Assembly: GCA_947259215.1 (NCBI GenBank)
Contig: CAMYLJ010000022.1
Coordinates: 1-64,000 of the forward strand
Length of the DNA stretch: 64,000 nt
Source of the DNA: an uncultured delta proteobacterium
GTDB taxonomy: Bacteria; Myxococcota_A; UBA9160; JAFDET01
Direction: 5' to 3'
The notes under the pieces are model-generated. The model was not told where the DNA came from and did not search any database. It saw nothing but the letters and a program-made list of their open reading frames with translations. The position numbers and the translations under genes were made by a program. Numbering within the stretch: position 1 is the first letter of the stretch; each line of letters begins with the position of its first letter. Of the stretch, positions 42,729-54,180 are shown in pieces.

Positions 42729-43580
42729 ATGGGCAACCGGGTCTGCGTCCTGACGGGCGGCACCTCGGGCATCGGACGGGCTGCCGCCTTCGCGCTGGCC
42801 CGCGGGGGCTGGCGGCTCGCCCTCGTGTGCCGGAGCGCGGCCCGAGGCGAGGAGACCGCCGCCGAGATCGAGGCGAACACCGGCAACGGGGACGCGGAGC
42901 TGGTGCTGGCGGATCTCTCGCAGCAGGCTGAAATTCACAGGGCAGCGGCGGAGATCCGCGAGCGCTACCCCGCGATCCATCTGCTGCTGAACAACGCGGG
43001 CGTGGTGCACACGCGCTTCCAGACCACGGCCGACGGCCTCGAGTCCACCCTGGCGATCAACCACCTGGCCTACTTCCTGCTGACCGAGCTGCTGCGCGAG
43101 CGGCTCGTCGCCAGCGCGCCGGCCCGCATCGTGTCGGTGGCATCGGACGCGCATCGCTTCGCGCGGCTCGAGCTGGACGACCTGGAGTTCCGCCGCCGCG
43201 GCTACCGCGGCATGCGGGTCTACGGCACCTCGAAGCTGCTGAACATCCTGTGGAACCGCGAGCTGGCGCGCCGGCTCGAGGGAACCGGCGTCACCGCCAA
43301 CTGCGCCCACCCGGGCGGCGTGAACACCCGGCTCGGCGACGACAACGGACGCTTGCTGGCGCTGTTCGGCGGGCTGGTGAAACGCTTCCTGCGCACGCCG
43401 GAGAAGGGCGCCGAGACGCCGGTCTGGCTGGCCACCGCCAGCGAGCTGGAAGGCACGACGGGCGGCTACTTCGCCGACTGCCGGCCACGCCGCCCGAGCG
43501 ACGCCGCCTTGGACGACGAAACCGGGCGCCGGCTGTGGGCGATCAGCGAGCGGATGTGCGGGCTGACGACCGGGGCATAG
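42729..43580 (+). CDS. Short-chain dehydrogenase/reductase (retinol-dehydrogenase-like)
   Basis: 283 aa from ATG 42729, behind GGAGGG; ATG 42705 is an alternative with 8 more residues. CVLTGGTSGIGRAAAFALAR (TGxxxGIG), LLLNNAGVVHTRF (NNAG), IVSVASDAH and YGTSKLLNILWNRELA (YxxxK). WNRELARRLEGTGVTANCAH is like RDH11-14-type SDRs. Divergent from the glutamate dehydrogenase. Its 3' end overlaps the PEP-CTERM gene by 38 bases. Confidence 0.92.
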   Translation: MGNRVCVLTGGTSGIGRAAAFALARGGWRLALVCRSAARGEETAAEIEANTGNGDAELVLADLSQQAEIHRAAAEIRERYPAIHLLLNNAGVVHTRFQTTADGLESTLAINHLAYFLLTELLRERLVASAPARIVSVASDAHRFARLELDDLEFRRRGYRGMRVYGTSKLLNILWNRELARRLEGTGVTANCAHPGGVNTRLGDDNGRLLALFGGLVKRFLRTPEKGAETPVWLATASELEGTTGGYFADCRPRRPSDAALDDETGRRLWAISERMCGLTTGA

Positions 43581-44389
43581 CGTCCGGCCGCTCGCGCCCG
43601 ACCCAGAGCAGACCGAAGGGCCCCACTCCGAGCAGCAGCACGGTCGAGGGCTCCAGCAGCGACACGTTGTCCACGGCCAGGCCGGAGTCGAAGAGGTTGT
43701 CGTTCATGTCGAAGACCGCGATCCCGAGAGAGTAGGTCCCGGCGCCGGGCAGCACGCTACCCACCGCCGAGAGGTCGAACGTGCGCCAGCCGGTCTCGCT
43801 GTCGAAACCGGCGATGACCGGTACGCCGGCGATGCCCTCGAACTCGGTGTCGGCGTCCACCAGCAGGAAGATCTGACTGAAGGCGACCGGATCGTTCACG
43901 TCGTGCACGTGGACGATCGCGAAGTCCGGGAAGGCGTCGCCGTACTGGTTCACCGCGTCCGACTCGTCGCTCAGGAAGTTCCAGTCGAAGGTGATGTTGC
44001 CACCCTGGGTGGTGTCGAAGGTCTGCTCCATGCCGGCGCCCTCGGCGACGCTCACGCCCGCCGGCGTCACGCTGGCGAGCTCCGTGGCCGAGATGCCGAG
44101 CAGGCCGATCACGTCCGGGTCGGCCGCGACGGCGCCGGTGCCCACCTGGGTGCCCGCGGGCACGCTCCCGGGCGCGGACGTCAGGACGGAGTGGAACGAG
44201 CCGGTTGTCGAGGTCGTCTGGAGGCTGATGTCGTCGAAGACGGCGCTGTCGCCGATCAGGTTCCAGCTGGCGAAGCCGTTCTCGAAGCTGCCGTTCGCGA
44301 AGGGAGCGGCGCCTGCGTCCGTCGTCGCGCACAGGAGCAGGCCCATCGCGAAAAGCGCGATGCGCCCGAGTCCAGGGGGGGGTCTGCAT
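43543..44389 (-). pseudogene. PEP-CTERM sorted exported protein, signal peptide split at a C8 tract
   Basis: Readable from ATG 44346 as 267 aa. The body is a beta-rich domain (PFANGSFENGFASWNLIGDS, WNFLSDESDAVNQYGD, GWRTFDLSAVG). The C-terminus is LEPSTVLLLGVGPFGLLWVG-RER, the PEP-CTERM signal recognised by exosortase/archaeosortase-type enzymes. An earlier ATG at 44387-44389, with a GGAGACGGAG leader, opens a full signal peptide (MQT-PPGLGRIALFAMGLLLCA) only if the tract of eight G on the + strand (44375-44382) had seven. As written it is frameshifted. May be a one-base error, phase variation or decay; the short start could still give a weak signal. Confidence 0.65.
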
Positions 44390-44645
44390 CTCCGTCTCCA
44401 GGGGCCGCCGGTCGCCCGGAGGATCGGACTTTTGCAGGAGCGGGTTCAGGGATTTCGCGATGCCGATCACGGTTGCGGAGCGGTTGCGCATCCCCTTCCC
44501 GTGCGCGTGCGCGCAAGCACGGGCGCGAGTCACCACCCTTCCGCAGATTTTCCGCCCGCGCGCTGCGCGGCGGAGCGCCGGCGTTGCTGCGCGCGCGTTC
44601 CCGCACGAGACGCGTGCAGACAGCGTGCAGGTGGGCGGCGAGTGG

Positions 44646-46298
44646 CTAGTCGGCCAGCAGCGCCCGGGCGATCACCTTGAGCTCGAGGATCGGCTTCACG
44701 CCCTCGAAGATCGGCAGCACCTGCGCATCCACCACGTAGCGGCTGATCGGGTACTCCTCGGCGTAGCCCCAGCCGCCGTGCAGCAGCTGGCCTTCCTGGG
44801 TCACCACCACCGCCACGTCGCAGGCCAGGAGCTTCGCCTGGGCTGCGAGCGGCGCCGCCTTGCGCTCGTCGGCGTCCATGGCTTCGGCCGCCGCGTAGGT
44901 GATGGCCCGCGCGGGCGCGAGACGCACCGCCATCCGGCCGAGCATGTACTGGGTGAGCTGGAAGTCCGACAGCGGCTTCCCGAACTGGAGCCGGTCCACC
45001 ACGTACTCGGCGGTCTTGTCGAGAGCCGCCTGGGCCAGCCCGCAGGCGCGGCCGCCGGTCTGGAGTCGGCCGGCGGCGAAGCCGGCCATCTGGAGGTAGA
45101 AGCCGCGCCCCAGGCCTGCGTCGAGGCCCACCAGGTTCTCGGCCGGGACGAAGTAGTCCTCGAAGTTGAGGGTGAAGCTGTGCATGCCGCGGTAGCCGGG
45201 CGTGGCGTCCGCCTTGCCCACGATCCGCCCGCCGCCGGGCTGCTTCATCTCGAAGCTGTGGCCGTCGAAGGCGTCCTTCTCCACCACCAGGAGCGAGAGG
45301 CCCTTCTGTCCCTTGGCCAGATCCGGGTCGGTGCGCACCAGCACCGCCAGCACGTCGGCGCGACCGGCGAACGTGCACCAGGCCTTGGGGCCGTTGATGA
45401 TCCAGCCGTCGCGGCCGTCGAGCGTGCCGCGGTCGGCGCGGCACTTGACACTGGCCACGTCGCTTCCCACGTCGGGCTCGGTGACGCTGATCCCCACCAT
45501 CAGCTCGCCGGCAGCGATGCGCGGCAGCCAGGCCTGCTTCTGCTCGTCGGTCCCGCCCTGGATCAGCGCCTTGGTCAGGATCTCCGGACGCGTGATCAGC
45601 GAGCCGGCGGCCGCCAGCGACGCCCGCGACAGCTCCTCGGTGGTCAGGATCATGGCCTGGTTGCCCATCTCGAAGCCGCCGTACTCCTCGGGCACCGAGA
45701 GGCCGAAGTACCCGAGCTCGGCCATCTTGCGGATGAAGTCCTCGGGGATGAGCTCGTCGTGGCGGTGGATGCGCTCGGCGTGGGGCGCCACCTCGTTCTC
45801 GGCGAACTCGCGCACCGAGTCGCGCACCTGCTCGAGGGTCTCGTCCAGGGGCAGGTCGAAGCGGCCGCGCAGCTCCGCCATGCTCCGGCCCACGTGACGC
45901 AGCACGCTCTCGTGCCGTGCGCGGCGCAGGCGCTCGCGGATCTCGACCGGGAAGGCCTCGTGCCAGGCGTCGCCCAGGTCGAGGTCGTCGAGCGAAGGCT
46001 CCAGTCGATCGCGCAGGGACGCCACCAGCTCCGCCGTGGCGGCGGCCGTCACGGTCTCGAGCAGCGCATCGCCGCGGCCCTCGGCGCGCACGCGGCCGAC
46101 GTAGTCCACCAGCTCTCGGGCCGCGCACGCCTCGGTGGCCGCGTACGCCACGGCCTCCGCCAGCACCTGGTGGTCGTCGATGGTGCGGCCGCCTTGGGTG
46201 ATCTCCCGGGCTCGCGCCAGGGCGCGATCGACCAGGGTCTCGCCAGCGGCGAGCAGGCTCCGGGCGTCATCCAGCTGGGGGAGGGCGGTATCCGACAT
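44646..46298 (-). CDS. Acyl-CoA dehydrogenase with N-terminal extension
   Basis: 550 aa. The first about 150 residues are helical and precede the usual core: VREFAENEVAPHAERIHRHD, GYFGLSVPEEYGGFEMGNQA, GISVTEPDVGSDVASVKCRA (FAD/substrate), MHSFTLNFEDYFVPAENLVG and GGWGYAEEYPISRYVVDAQV with the catalytic Glu in LPIFEG. FAD-linked first step of beta-oxidation or a related dehydrogenation; electrons pass to ETF and the ETF-QO at 57276. The 256 bases between it and the PEP-CTERM start contain no gene. Confidence 0.92.
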   Translation of the reverse strand: MSDTALPQLDDARSLLAAGETLVDRALARAREITQGGRTIDDHQVLAEAVAYAATEACAARELVDYVGRVRAEGRGDALLETVTAAATAELVASLRDRLEPSLDDLDLGDAWHEAFPVEIRERLRRARHESVLRHVGRSMAELRGRFDLPLDETLEQVRDSVREFAENEVAPHAERIHRHDELIPEDFIRKMAELGYFGLSVPEEYGGFEMGNQAMILTTEELSRASLAAAGSLITRPEILTKALIQGGTDEQKQAWLPRIAAGELMVGISVTEPDVGSDVASVKCRADRGTLDGRDGWIINGPKAWCTFAGRADVLAVLVRTDPDLAKGQKGLSLLVVEKDAFDGHSFEMKQPGGGRIVGKADATPGYRGMHSFTLNFEDYFVPAENLVGLDAGLGRGFYLQMAGFAAGRLQTGGRACGLAQAALDKTAEYVVDRLQFGKPLSDFQLTQYMLGRMAVRLAPARAITYAAAEAMDADERKAAPLAAQAKLLACDVAVVVTQEGQLLHGGWGYAEEYPISRYVVDAQVLPIFEGVKPILELKVIARALLAD

Positions 46299-46388
46299 GG
46301 GTGCAATCCTGCGATTTGTTTGAGTTTTCGTCTCTTCCAGCAGTAAGATAGCGCCTCGTCGCGAGGTCGGCGCAGGGGAGGAGTGGGC

Positions 46389-46790
46389 ATGGCGCGACGC
46401 ATCGCGACGGCGGCCCTGGGAGCGGTCCTGGCGGCTGCCGCGGGCTGCGTGTCGGTGGGGGACGTGGACGCGAAGGTGGCCAAGGACGGCTACCTGGACG
46501 AGCGCGAGAGCGTCCAGATCGTCACCACGCTGCTCGGCGGCAAGAACGTCTTCATCCCCTCCACCGTGGTGGTGTCCGAGGGCAGCGGGCGCCGGCTCAC
46601 GATCTACAACACCAGCGACACGCCCCACGGCTTCCAGATCCCGACCCTCGGCGTGACCGCCGTGCTCGAGCCCGGCAAGGAGAACGTGGTGGCGCTGCCG
46701 CCCCTCAAGGGCGGGCGGATCTACAGCATGATCTGCCACCTGCACCCGCCGCATCGGCACGCCACGCTGATGGTGGTGCGAGGGCCCTAG
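46389..46790 (+). CDS. Cupredoxin-like lipoprotein
   Basis: 133 aa from ATG 46389 (SD GGGGAGGAG). Lipobox AAAAGC gives a lipid-attached Cys at about residue 18. The cupredoxin region has TPHGFQIPTLGVTAVLEPGK (first Cu His) and IYSMICHLHPPHRHATLMVV (Cys, His and Met or second His ligands), matching the periplasmic cytochrome-oxidase-subunit-II-like/Cupredoxin_1 type. Divergent from the acyl-CoA dehydrogenase gene by 90 bases. Confidence 0.82.
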   Translation: MARRIATAALGAVLAAAAGCVSVGDVDAKVAKDGYLDERESVQIVTTLLGGKNVFIPSTVVVSEGSGRRLTIYNTSDTPHGFQIPTLGVTAVLEPGKENVVALPPLKGGRIYSMICHLHPPHRHATLMVVRGP

Positions 46791-47551
46791 AGCTCGAGAA
46801 AGCCCGCGAGCTCCTCGACCAGCGGCGGGCTGCCGAAGACGAGTCCGCGCTTGCCCGCCACCTCGGGCGTCAGAACGCAGGCGCCGCCGGCCTCGCCCAC
46901 CAGCGCCCGGGTCGGCGCCAGGTCCCAGAGGTTGCAGTCCAGGTCCACCATCACGTCGATGGCGCCCGACAGCACCTGGGCGTGGCCGAAGGCGTCGGTG
47001 TAGCCGCGCAGCATCGGGATCTCGCGCGCCATGCGCTCGAAGGCCGGACGCTGCCCCGCGCGGTCGAAGCAGAACGGGTCGCCGTGGGAGACCAGGGCGC
47101 CGCGGAGGTCCGAGCGGGACGAGACGCGCACCGCTTCGCCGTTGCGCCGCACGCCGGCGCCGCGCCAACCCAGGTAGCGCTCGTCGAAGCACGGCAGGTC
47201 GATCAGCCCCAGCACGGGCTCGCCGTCCTCCAGCAGGGCGATCAGGGTCGTGAAGAGCGGCAATCCGCGGCTGAAAGCGATGGTGCCGTCGATGGGATCC
47301 ACCACCCAGGCCAGGCCGTCGGTCGCGCCCTCGGCGCCGAACTCCTCGCCGACGATCCCGGCCTCGGGCAGCGCCTCGCGCAGCACCTCGCGGATGGCGC
47401 GTTCGGCGGCGAGGTCGGCTTCGGTGACCGGCGAGCCGTCGGCCTTGCGCTCGGTCGCCACGTGCCGGAAGCGAGGCAGGGTCTCCGCGCGCGCCCGGTC
47501 CGCCGCCGCCGAGGCCGCGCGCGCGGCCGCCTCCAGGTCGAGCGCGCTCAC
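46787..47551 (-). CDS. Histidinol-phosphatase/inositol-monophosphatase-family enzyme
   Basis: 254 aa from GTG 47551 (GTGA overlap with the TPR gene stop). SPVTEADLAAERAIREVL, GIVGEEFG (metal Glu), WVVDPIDGTIAFSRGLPLFT (D-P-I-D-G-T) and VDLDCNLWDLAPTRALVGEA (third Asp in W-D). The HisN-like length and GVRRNGEAVRVSSRS fit histidinol-phosphate phosphatase, but inositol or NADP phosphatase activity is possible. Confidence 0.9.
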   Translation of the reverse strand: MSALDLEAAARAASAAADRARAETLPRFRHVATERKADGSPVTEADLAAERAIREVLREALPEAGIVGEEFGAEGATDGLAWVVDPIDGTIAFSRGLPLFTTLIALLEDGEPVLGLIDLPCFDERYLGWRGAGVRRNGEAVRVSSRSDLRGALVSHGDPFCFDRAGQRPAFERMAREIPMLRGYTDAFGHAQVLSGAIDVMVDLDCNLWDLAPTRALVGEAGGACVLTPEVAGKRGLVFGSPPLVEELAGFLEL

Positions 47552-48576
47552 GCTCCCTCCTCGTCGCCGCGCACCCGGGCGGCCCGCTCCTCCAGCGCGC
47601 GCGCCTCACCCTCGAGCCCGCGCTCGCGCAGCACGGCCGCGTAGCCCTCGAGCAGCGGCACCAGCTCGGGCGCGTCGCGGTCGAGCTTCTCCTCGGCGAT
47701 GCCGAGGGCGCGCCGGTAGAAGCTCTCGGCCTCGTCGGTCTTGCCGCGCTCGGCGGCCACCCAGCCGAGGCCGCCCAGACTTTCGATCACGACCGGTGTG
47801 GGCGGCGTGCGCACTCCGCCCAGGAGCTCCAGCGCCTCGCGGTAGTGGTCGTCGGCCTTCCCCACGTCGCCCCGGACGCGGGCGCGCTTCGCCACGGCGG
47901 CGTGCGCCTCGGCCAGGCGCAGCGGGTTCCGGGGCTGGGCCCTCTCCTGCACCCTCAGGATGCGCTCGGCCGCCCGCTCGGCGTCCTTGGGGCGATCCTG
48001 CTTGTCGTACAAGGCGGCCAGGTTGGTGAGCGCGACGCTCAGGTTGGCCGCATCGGCCCCGGACCGCTCGTGGATCTCGATGGCGCGCTCGAACAGTGGC
48101 TCGGCGTCCTCGTAGCGGCCCACCTCCGTGTAGAAGGCGGCCAGGTTGGTGATCGCCGTTCCCGTCTCGCGAGAGGAGCCGCCGTGGTTCGCCTCGCGCG
48201 ACGCCAACGCGCGCTGGAAGAGGGCCTCCGCCTCGTCGTTGCGGCCCTGCCCGGTGCGGGCCACCCCGAGCCCGGTCGCCGACAGCGCCACGTCGTCGTG
48301 GGCGGCGGGCAGCTCCGCCTCGCGCAGCGCCAAAGCGGCCTCGAAGGCCGCCGCCGCCTCGTCGTAGCGGCGGGCCCGGGCGAGGGCGCGGCCCCGGTCG
48401 TGTTGGATGGCCGCCTCGTCGAGCGGCAGCGCGCCGTCGGCCCGGGCGGCGGCCAGCCGGGCGTCGAGCTCCTCGATCCGGCCGCTCTGGGCACCTGCGG
48501 CCCCGCTGGCCAGCAGCGCCGCTAGCATGACCAGCGTAGCCAGTACGCCCTGTGCCCGCGGAGGAGCCGGACCCAT
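47548..48576 (-). CDS. Exported TPR-repeat protein
   Basis: 342 aa from ATG 48576. Signal peptide QGVLATLVMLAALLASGAAG. About six TPR units, for example YDEAAAAFEAALALREAELP, RNDEAEALFQRALASREANH, YEDAEPLFERAIEIHERSGA and KTDEAESFYRRALGIAEEKL. They resemble kinesin-light-chain-like TPRs used for protein binding. The ATG shares bases with the divergent neighbour's ATG (CATG). Coupled to the phosphatase downstream. Confidence 0.8.
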   Translation of the reverse strand: MGPAPPRAQGVLATLVMLAALLASGAAGAQSGRIEELDARLAAARADGALPLDEAAIQHDRGRALARARRYDEAAAAFEAALALREAELPAAHDDVALSATGLGVARTGQGRNDEAEALFQRALASREANHGGSSRETGTAITNLAAFYTEVGRYEDAEPLFERAIEIHERSGADAANLSVALTNLAALYDKQDRPKDAERAAERILRVQERAQPRNPLRLAEAHAAVAKRARVRGDVGKADDHYREALELLGGVRTPPTPVVIESLGGLGWVAAERGKTDEAESFYRRALGIAEEKLDRDAPELVPLLEGYAAVLRERGLEGEARALEERAARVRGDEEGA

Positions 48577-49465
48577 GCCCCCCACCCTAGCCGAACGCCT
48601 TGGCTTCGCCCCGGACGACCGGATCGCCATCGTCCACACCGACGACATCGGAATGTGTCACGCCGCCAACCGGGGCGCGTTCGCCGCGCTGGCCGCCGGG
48701 CCGGCCACCTGCGGCAGCATCATGGTCCCCTGCCCCTGGTTCGAAGAAGCGGCCCAGCATGCCGCGGCCCACCCGGAGCTCGACCTGGGCGTGCACCTGA
48801 CCCTGAACGCCGAGTGGGATCACTACCGCTGGGGCCCCGTGGCCGGGCGCTCGGCGGTCGCCTCGCTGCTGGACGACCGCGGCTACCTCCCGCGCACGAG
48901 CCTCGAGGTGGTGCAACGGGCCCAGCCCGAGGAGGTGGCGCTGGAGCTGCGGGCCCAGGTGCAGAAGGCCCTCGACGCGGGCATCGACGTGACCCACCTG
49001 GACAGCCACATGGGCACCTGCTTCTTCCCGCCCTTCCTGGAGATCTACGCGGACCTGGCGCGCGAGTTCCAGCTGCCGGTCTTCGCCGCCCGGCCGGACG
49101 CAGTGGCCCTCGAGAAGCGCGGCATGGGCGCGGTGGCGAAGATCCTGGACTCGCTGGTAGACGGACTCGTGGCGGACGGCATCCCGGTTCTCGACGGCTT
49201 CGACGCCGAGTCCCTGGACTTCGCGGTGGGCCAGGGCCAGCCGCACAATGAGGCGCGCCTGGACGGACTCGTCCAGGGCGTGAACTACGTGATCTGCCAC
49301 CCGGCCCAGGGCGGCGAGGAGCTCGACGTGGTGTGCCCCGAGAGCGCTCACCAGCGCGACTTCGAGCGCACCTTCTACGGCGGGGAGCCGGGACGGGCGG
49401 CGCTGACCGAGCGCGGCATCAAGACCGTCGGGATGCGCGCCATCCGCGACCTGATGCGGGGCTAG
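48575..49465 (+). CDS. ChbG/YdjC-family polysaccharide deacetylase
   Basis: 296 aa. RIAIVHTDDIGMCHAANRGA (first Asp pair), LDLGVHLTLNAEW (HLTL), VTHLDSHMGTCFFPPF and NYVICHPAQGGEELDVV match YdjC hydrolases, which remove acetyl groups from chito-oligosaccharides or glycolipids with a bound metal. SD GGAGGAGCC. Its ATG (48575-48577) overlaps the divergent TPR gene ATG. Confidence 0.9.
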   Translation: MPPTLAERLGFAPDDRIAIVHTDDIGMCHAANRGAFAALAAGPATCGSIMVPCPWFEEAAQHAAAHPELDLGVHLTLNAEWDHYRWGPVAGRSAVASLLDDRGYLPRTSLEVVQRAQPEEVALELRAQVQKALDAGIDVTHLDSHMGTCFFPPFLEIYADLAREFQLPVFAARPDAVALEKRGMGAVAKILDSLVDGLVADGIPVLDGFDAESLDFAVGQGQPHNEARLDGLVQGVNYVICHPAQGGEELDVVCPESAHQRDFERTFYGGEPGRAALTERGIKTVGMRAIRDLMRG

Positions 49466-49467
49466 CA

Positions 49468-49487
49468 GGGCGACTCGAGAGTCGCCC
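49468..49487. terminator. Hairpin between convergent genes
   Basis: GGGCGACT - CGAG - AGTCGCCC, an 8-bp perfect stem 3 bases after the deacetylase stop and before the convergent small gene. No T-run, so efficiency is uncertain. Confidence 0.6.
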
Positions 49488-49502
49488 GACGGCCGGGACG
49501 GG

Positions 49503-49724
49503 CTAGCGCGCGCTCCGGCGCAGGGCCGAGTCGAAGCGCCGGCGCCAGTCGGCCACCGCCTGCTGGCGCCCGATGACGTGGCTCGCCAGGGCGACCTCGA
49601 CCACCAGATTGGGAACGTCGATGGTGCAGCTCTCGACGGCCGGGTCCTGGAGCGCCCGGGAGGCGGCGGTCTCGAGGGCCGCGCGGCTGGCCAGGCGCAT
49701 GCGTTGACGGGGGGGGTTCGGCAT
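49503..49724 (-). CDS. Small protein of unknown function
   Basis: 73 aa. Arg/Ala-rich with SCTIDVPNLVVEVALASHVI in the middle and ends DSALRRSAR. No motif or membrane segment. Supported by ATG start and a neat fit between convergent gene and DUF971 gene. The 145 bases further upstream contain nothing else recognisable. Confidence 0.4.
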   Translation of the reverse strand: MPNPPRQRMRLASRAALETAASRALQDPAVESCTIDVPNLVVEVALASHVIGRQQAVADWRRRFDSALRRSAR

Positions 49725-49869
49725 CGCCGAGGCTCTACAGCAGGGATCGTGCCGGCCCGGGTTGCCGGCCGCAGCCGGCGCGCAGGGGATGCGCCGAAGC
49801 GGCGACGTGCGACCCGTCCAGCGCCGCAGTTGCCGCCGGCAGGCGGCCTGCAGGAGTGTCGACGGACCG

Positions 49870-50193
49870 TCAGGCCCCGTCGGATTCCCGGCCGAGCTGC
49901 CGCAGCCGCTCGAAGGGATAGATGCCGCTCGTGTGACCGTCGCTCCAGTCGATCTGGATCGCGTAGCGGCCGACCGGACGGATCGCGAGCGGGTGCACGT
50001 CGTCCGGTACCGAAGCCGGGTCGAGCCGTCCCTCGCCGGTCCACTCGTCGACGCAGTGGGCGCAGCCGCAGGCGAGGCGCAGGCTGCGCACGTCGAACTC
50101 GTCGCTGCCCCCGTCCGACCAGGTGATGGCCAGCCGGCGGGGGCCCGCCTGCCGGATGGCGCTCGGAACGGGCTGCTCCACGTCCGGAAACAT
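49870..50193 (-). CDS. DUF971 (gamma-butyrobetaine-hydroxylase N-terminal-like) protein
   Basis: 107 aa from ATG 50193. ITWSDGGSDEFDVRSLRLAC, CGCAHCVDEWTGEGRLDPAS and YAIQIDWSDGHTSGIYPFER are the DUF971 hallmarks; the C-x-C-x-x-C probably binds zinc. These stand-alone domains often neighbour iron-sulfur or Mrp-type genes; here the divergent neighbour is the F420 reductase. Confidence 0.9.
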   Translation of the reverse strand: MFPDVEQPVPSAIRQAGPRRLAITWSDGGSDEFDVRSLRLACGCAHCVDEWTGEGRLDPASVPDDVHPLAIRPVGRYAIQIDWSDGHTSGIYPFERLRQLGRESDGA

Positions 50194-50214
50194 ACCTGCT
50201 AGGTTCGACGCGCC

Positions 50215-50916
50215 ATGGGAGACTGGAAAGAGAACGCAATCGCAATTCTTGGCGGGACCGGCGACCAGGGGCTCGGTCTGGCCCTGCGCTTCGCCGACGC
50301 CGGCCGGCCCGTGGTGATCGGCTCGCGCAAGCTGGATCGTGCGGTCACGGCGGCCGACGCCGTGCGCAAGGCCGTGGCCCACGCCGACGTATCCGGCTTC
50401 GAGAACGCCGAGGCCACGCGGCGCGCCCCGATCGTCATCCTGTCGGTGCCCTTCGAGCACACCGCCGGCACCGTGAAGGCGATCCGCGACGCCCTCGAGC
50501 CGGGTCAGATCCTGGTGTCCATGGGCGTACCCCTCGCGACCGCGGTCGGCGACGGCGCGGTCCGCACCGTCGGGGTCTGGCAGGGCTCGTGTGCGGAGCT
50601 CGCCGCGACGCTGGCGCCCGACGGCGTCGACGTGGTCTCCGCCTTCCAGAACGTCTCCGCCCACCGGCTCCAGCAGCTGCCGGACCCGGTGGAGTGCGAC
50701 GTGGTGGTCTCGGGGCGCAAGGGACCGCGGCTGCGGGTGATGGAGCTCTGCGGGCTGGTCCCTGGCCTGCGAGCCGTGGACGGGGGCCCCCTCGCCAACG
50801 CCCGCATCGTGGAGGAGATCACCGCGCTCCTGATCGGGCTGAACATCCGCTACAAGGTGCCCGAGGGCATCGGCATCCGGCTCACGGGCCTGCCCGACGA
50901 CAGCGACGCCGCCTGA
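50215..50916 (+). CDS. npdG: NADPH-dependent F420 reductase
   Basis: 233 aa. IAILGGTGDQGLGLALRFAD is the NADP-binding loop (GGTGDQG), VVIGSRKLDRA follows with the 2'-phosphate-contacting SRK, and ILSVPFEHTAGTVKAIRDAL, VSAFQNVSAHRLQQLPDPVE and GLVPGLRAVDGGPLANARIV match Fno/NpdG. It passes hydride between NADPH and coenzyme F420, implying that the cell makes F420. Divergent from DUF971 by 21 bases. Confidence 0.9.
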   Translation: MGDWKENAIAILGGTGDQGLGLALRFADAGRPVVIGSRKLDRAVTAADAVRKAVAHADVSGFENAEATRRAPIVILSVPFEHTAGTVKAIRDALEPGQILVSMGVPLATAVGDGAVRTVGVWQGSCAELAATLAPDGVDVVSAFQNVSAHRLQQLPDPVECDVVVSGRKGPRLRVMELCGLVPGLRAVDGGPLANARIVEEITALLIGLNIRYKVPEGIGIRLTGLPDDSDAA

Positions 50917-51058
50917 CGCGACGCGTCGCCGCGAAGCGTCAACACCTGCACTTTCAGATAGTTGCAGACCTCCCGAAATCCGCGCCGGATCGGCCGCGGA
51001 GCGCCCTGTACCCGAAAGCCGTTGACACGCGCCCACTTGTGCCACCTCGGCGATTCGC

Positions 51059-51074
51059 ACACTAGATGTTGTAT
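51059..51074. promoter_or_regulatory. Candidate NrdR box
   Basis: ACACTAGATGTTGTAT fits the palindromic NrdR operator pattern ACAC(A/T)ATAT(A/T)T(A/T)GTGT at most positions and lies about 290 bases ahead of a ribonucleotide reductase gene, the usual NrdR target. A convincing second box, normally required, was not found. Confidence 0.4.
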
Positions 51075-51222
51075 CAAATGGGTTGACTCTTCCGGTCGGC
51101 CAGCGCATGCTAGGTCCTTATGGGGATGTGAACGCTCTTCGGTGGGCCTGGGGGGGTTCGTAGGCGGTCCACCGGAGAGAGGCGAGCTTGAGAAGGGATG
51201 GAGGACCCAACTCTTGCTCGGG

Positions 51223-51255
51223 GGCCCCGAGAAACCAGGTCGGTGTCTCGGGGCC
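51223..51255 (+). promoter_or_regulatory. Stable hairpin in the nrdJ 5' leader
   Basis: GGCCCCGAGA - 13-base loop - TCTCGGGGCC, a perfect 10-bp stem about 110 bases before the GTG start. It could be an attenuator or RNA stability element; no U-tract follows. Confidence 0.45.
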
Positions 51256-51364
51256 TCTTCCGTCTCCGATCGTTGATTCGCGGAGCGCCGGCCTCCCACG
51301 CAGCGACGCGCCGACCGCGACGCCAAACCGAACGACCAGCCACGACCTGACGACGGGGGAAACG

Positions 51365-54128
<2,764 letters not shown>

Positions 54129-54180
54129 GGAGAGGATAGACCGGCGGCGTCTCTTTCAGGGGGGTGAGAGGCGCCGTAGG

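Larger units (their letters stand above)
50917..51364 (+). promoter_or_regulatory. 448-base gene-free leader upstream of nrdJ
   Basis: No gene is seen. It holds the NrdR-like box at 51059, a TTGACA at 51022, a stem CGGTGG...CCACCG (51138-51176), and a 10-bp hairpin (51223-51255). A cobalamin riboswitch was looked for and its conserved core was not found. Confidence 0.5.

Noticed and set aside
51113-51364. Cobalamin riboswitch before nrdJ
   Set aside because: I could not find the conserved B12 box or J6/3 core; only unrelated hairpins are present.
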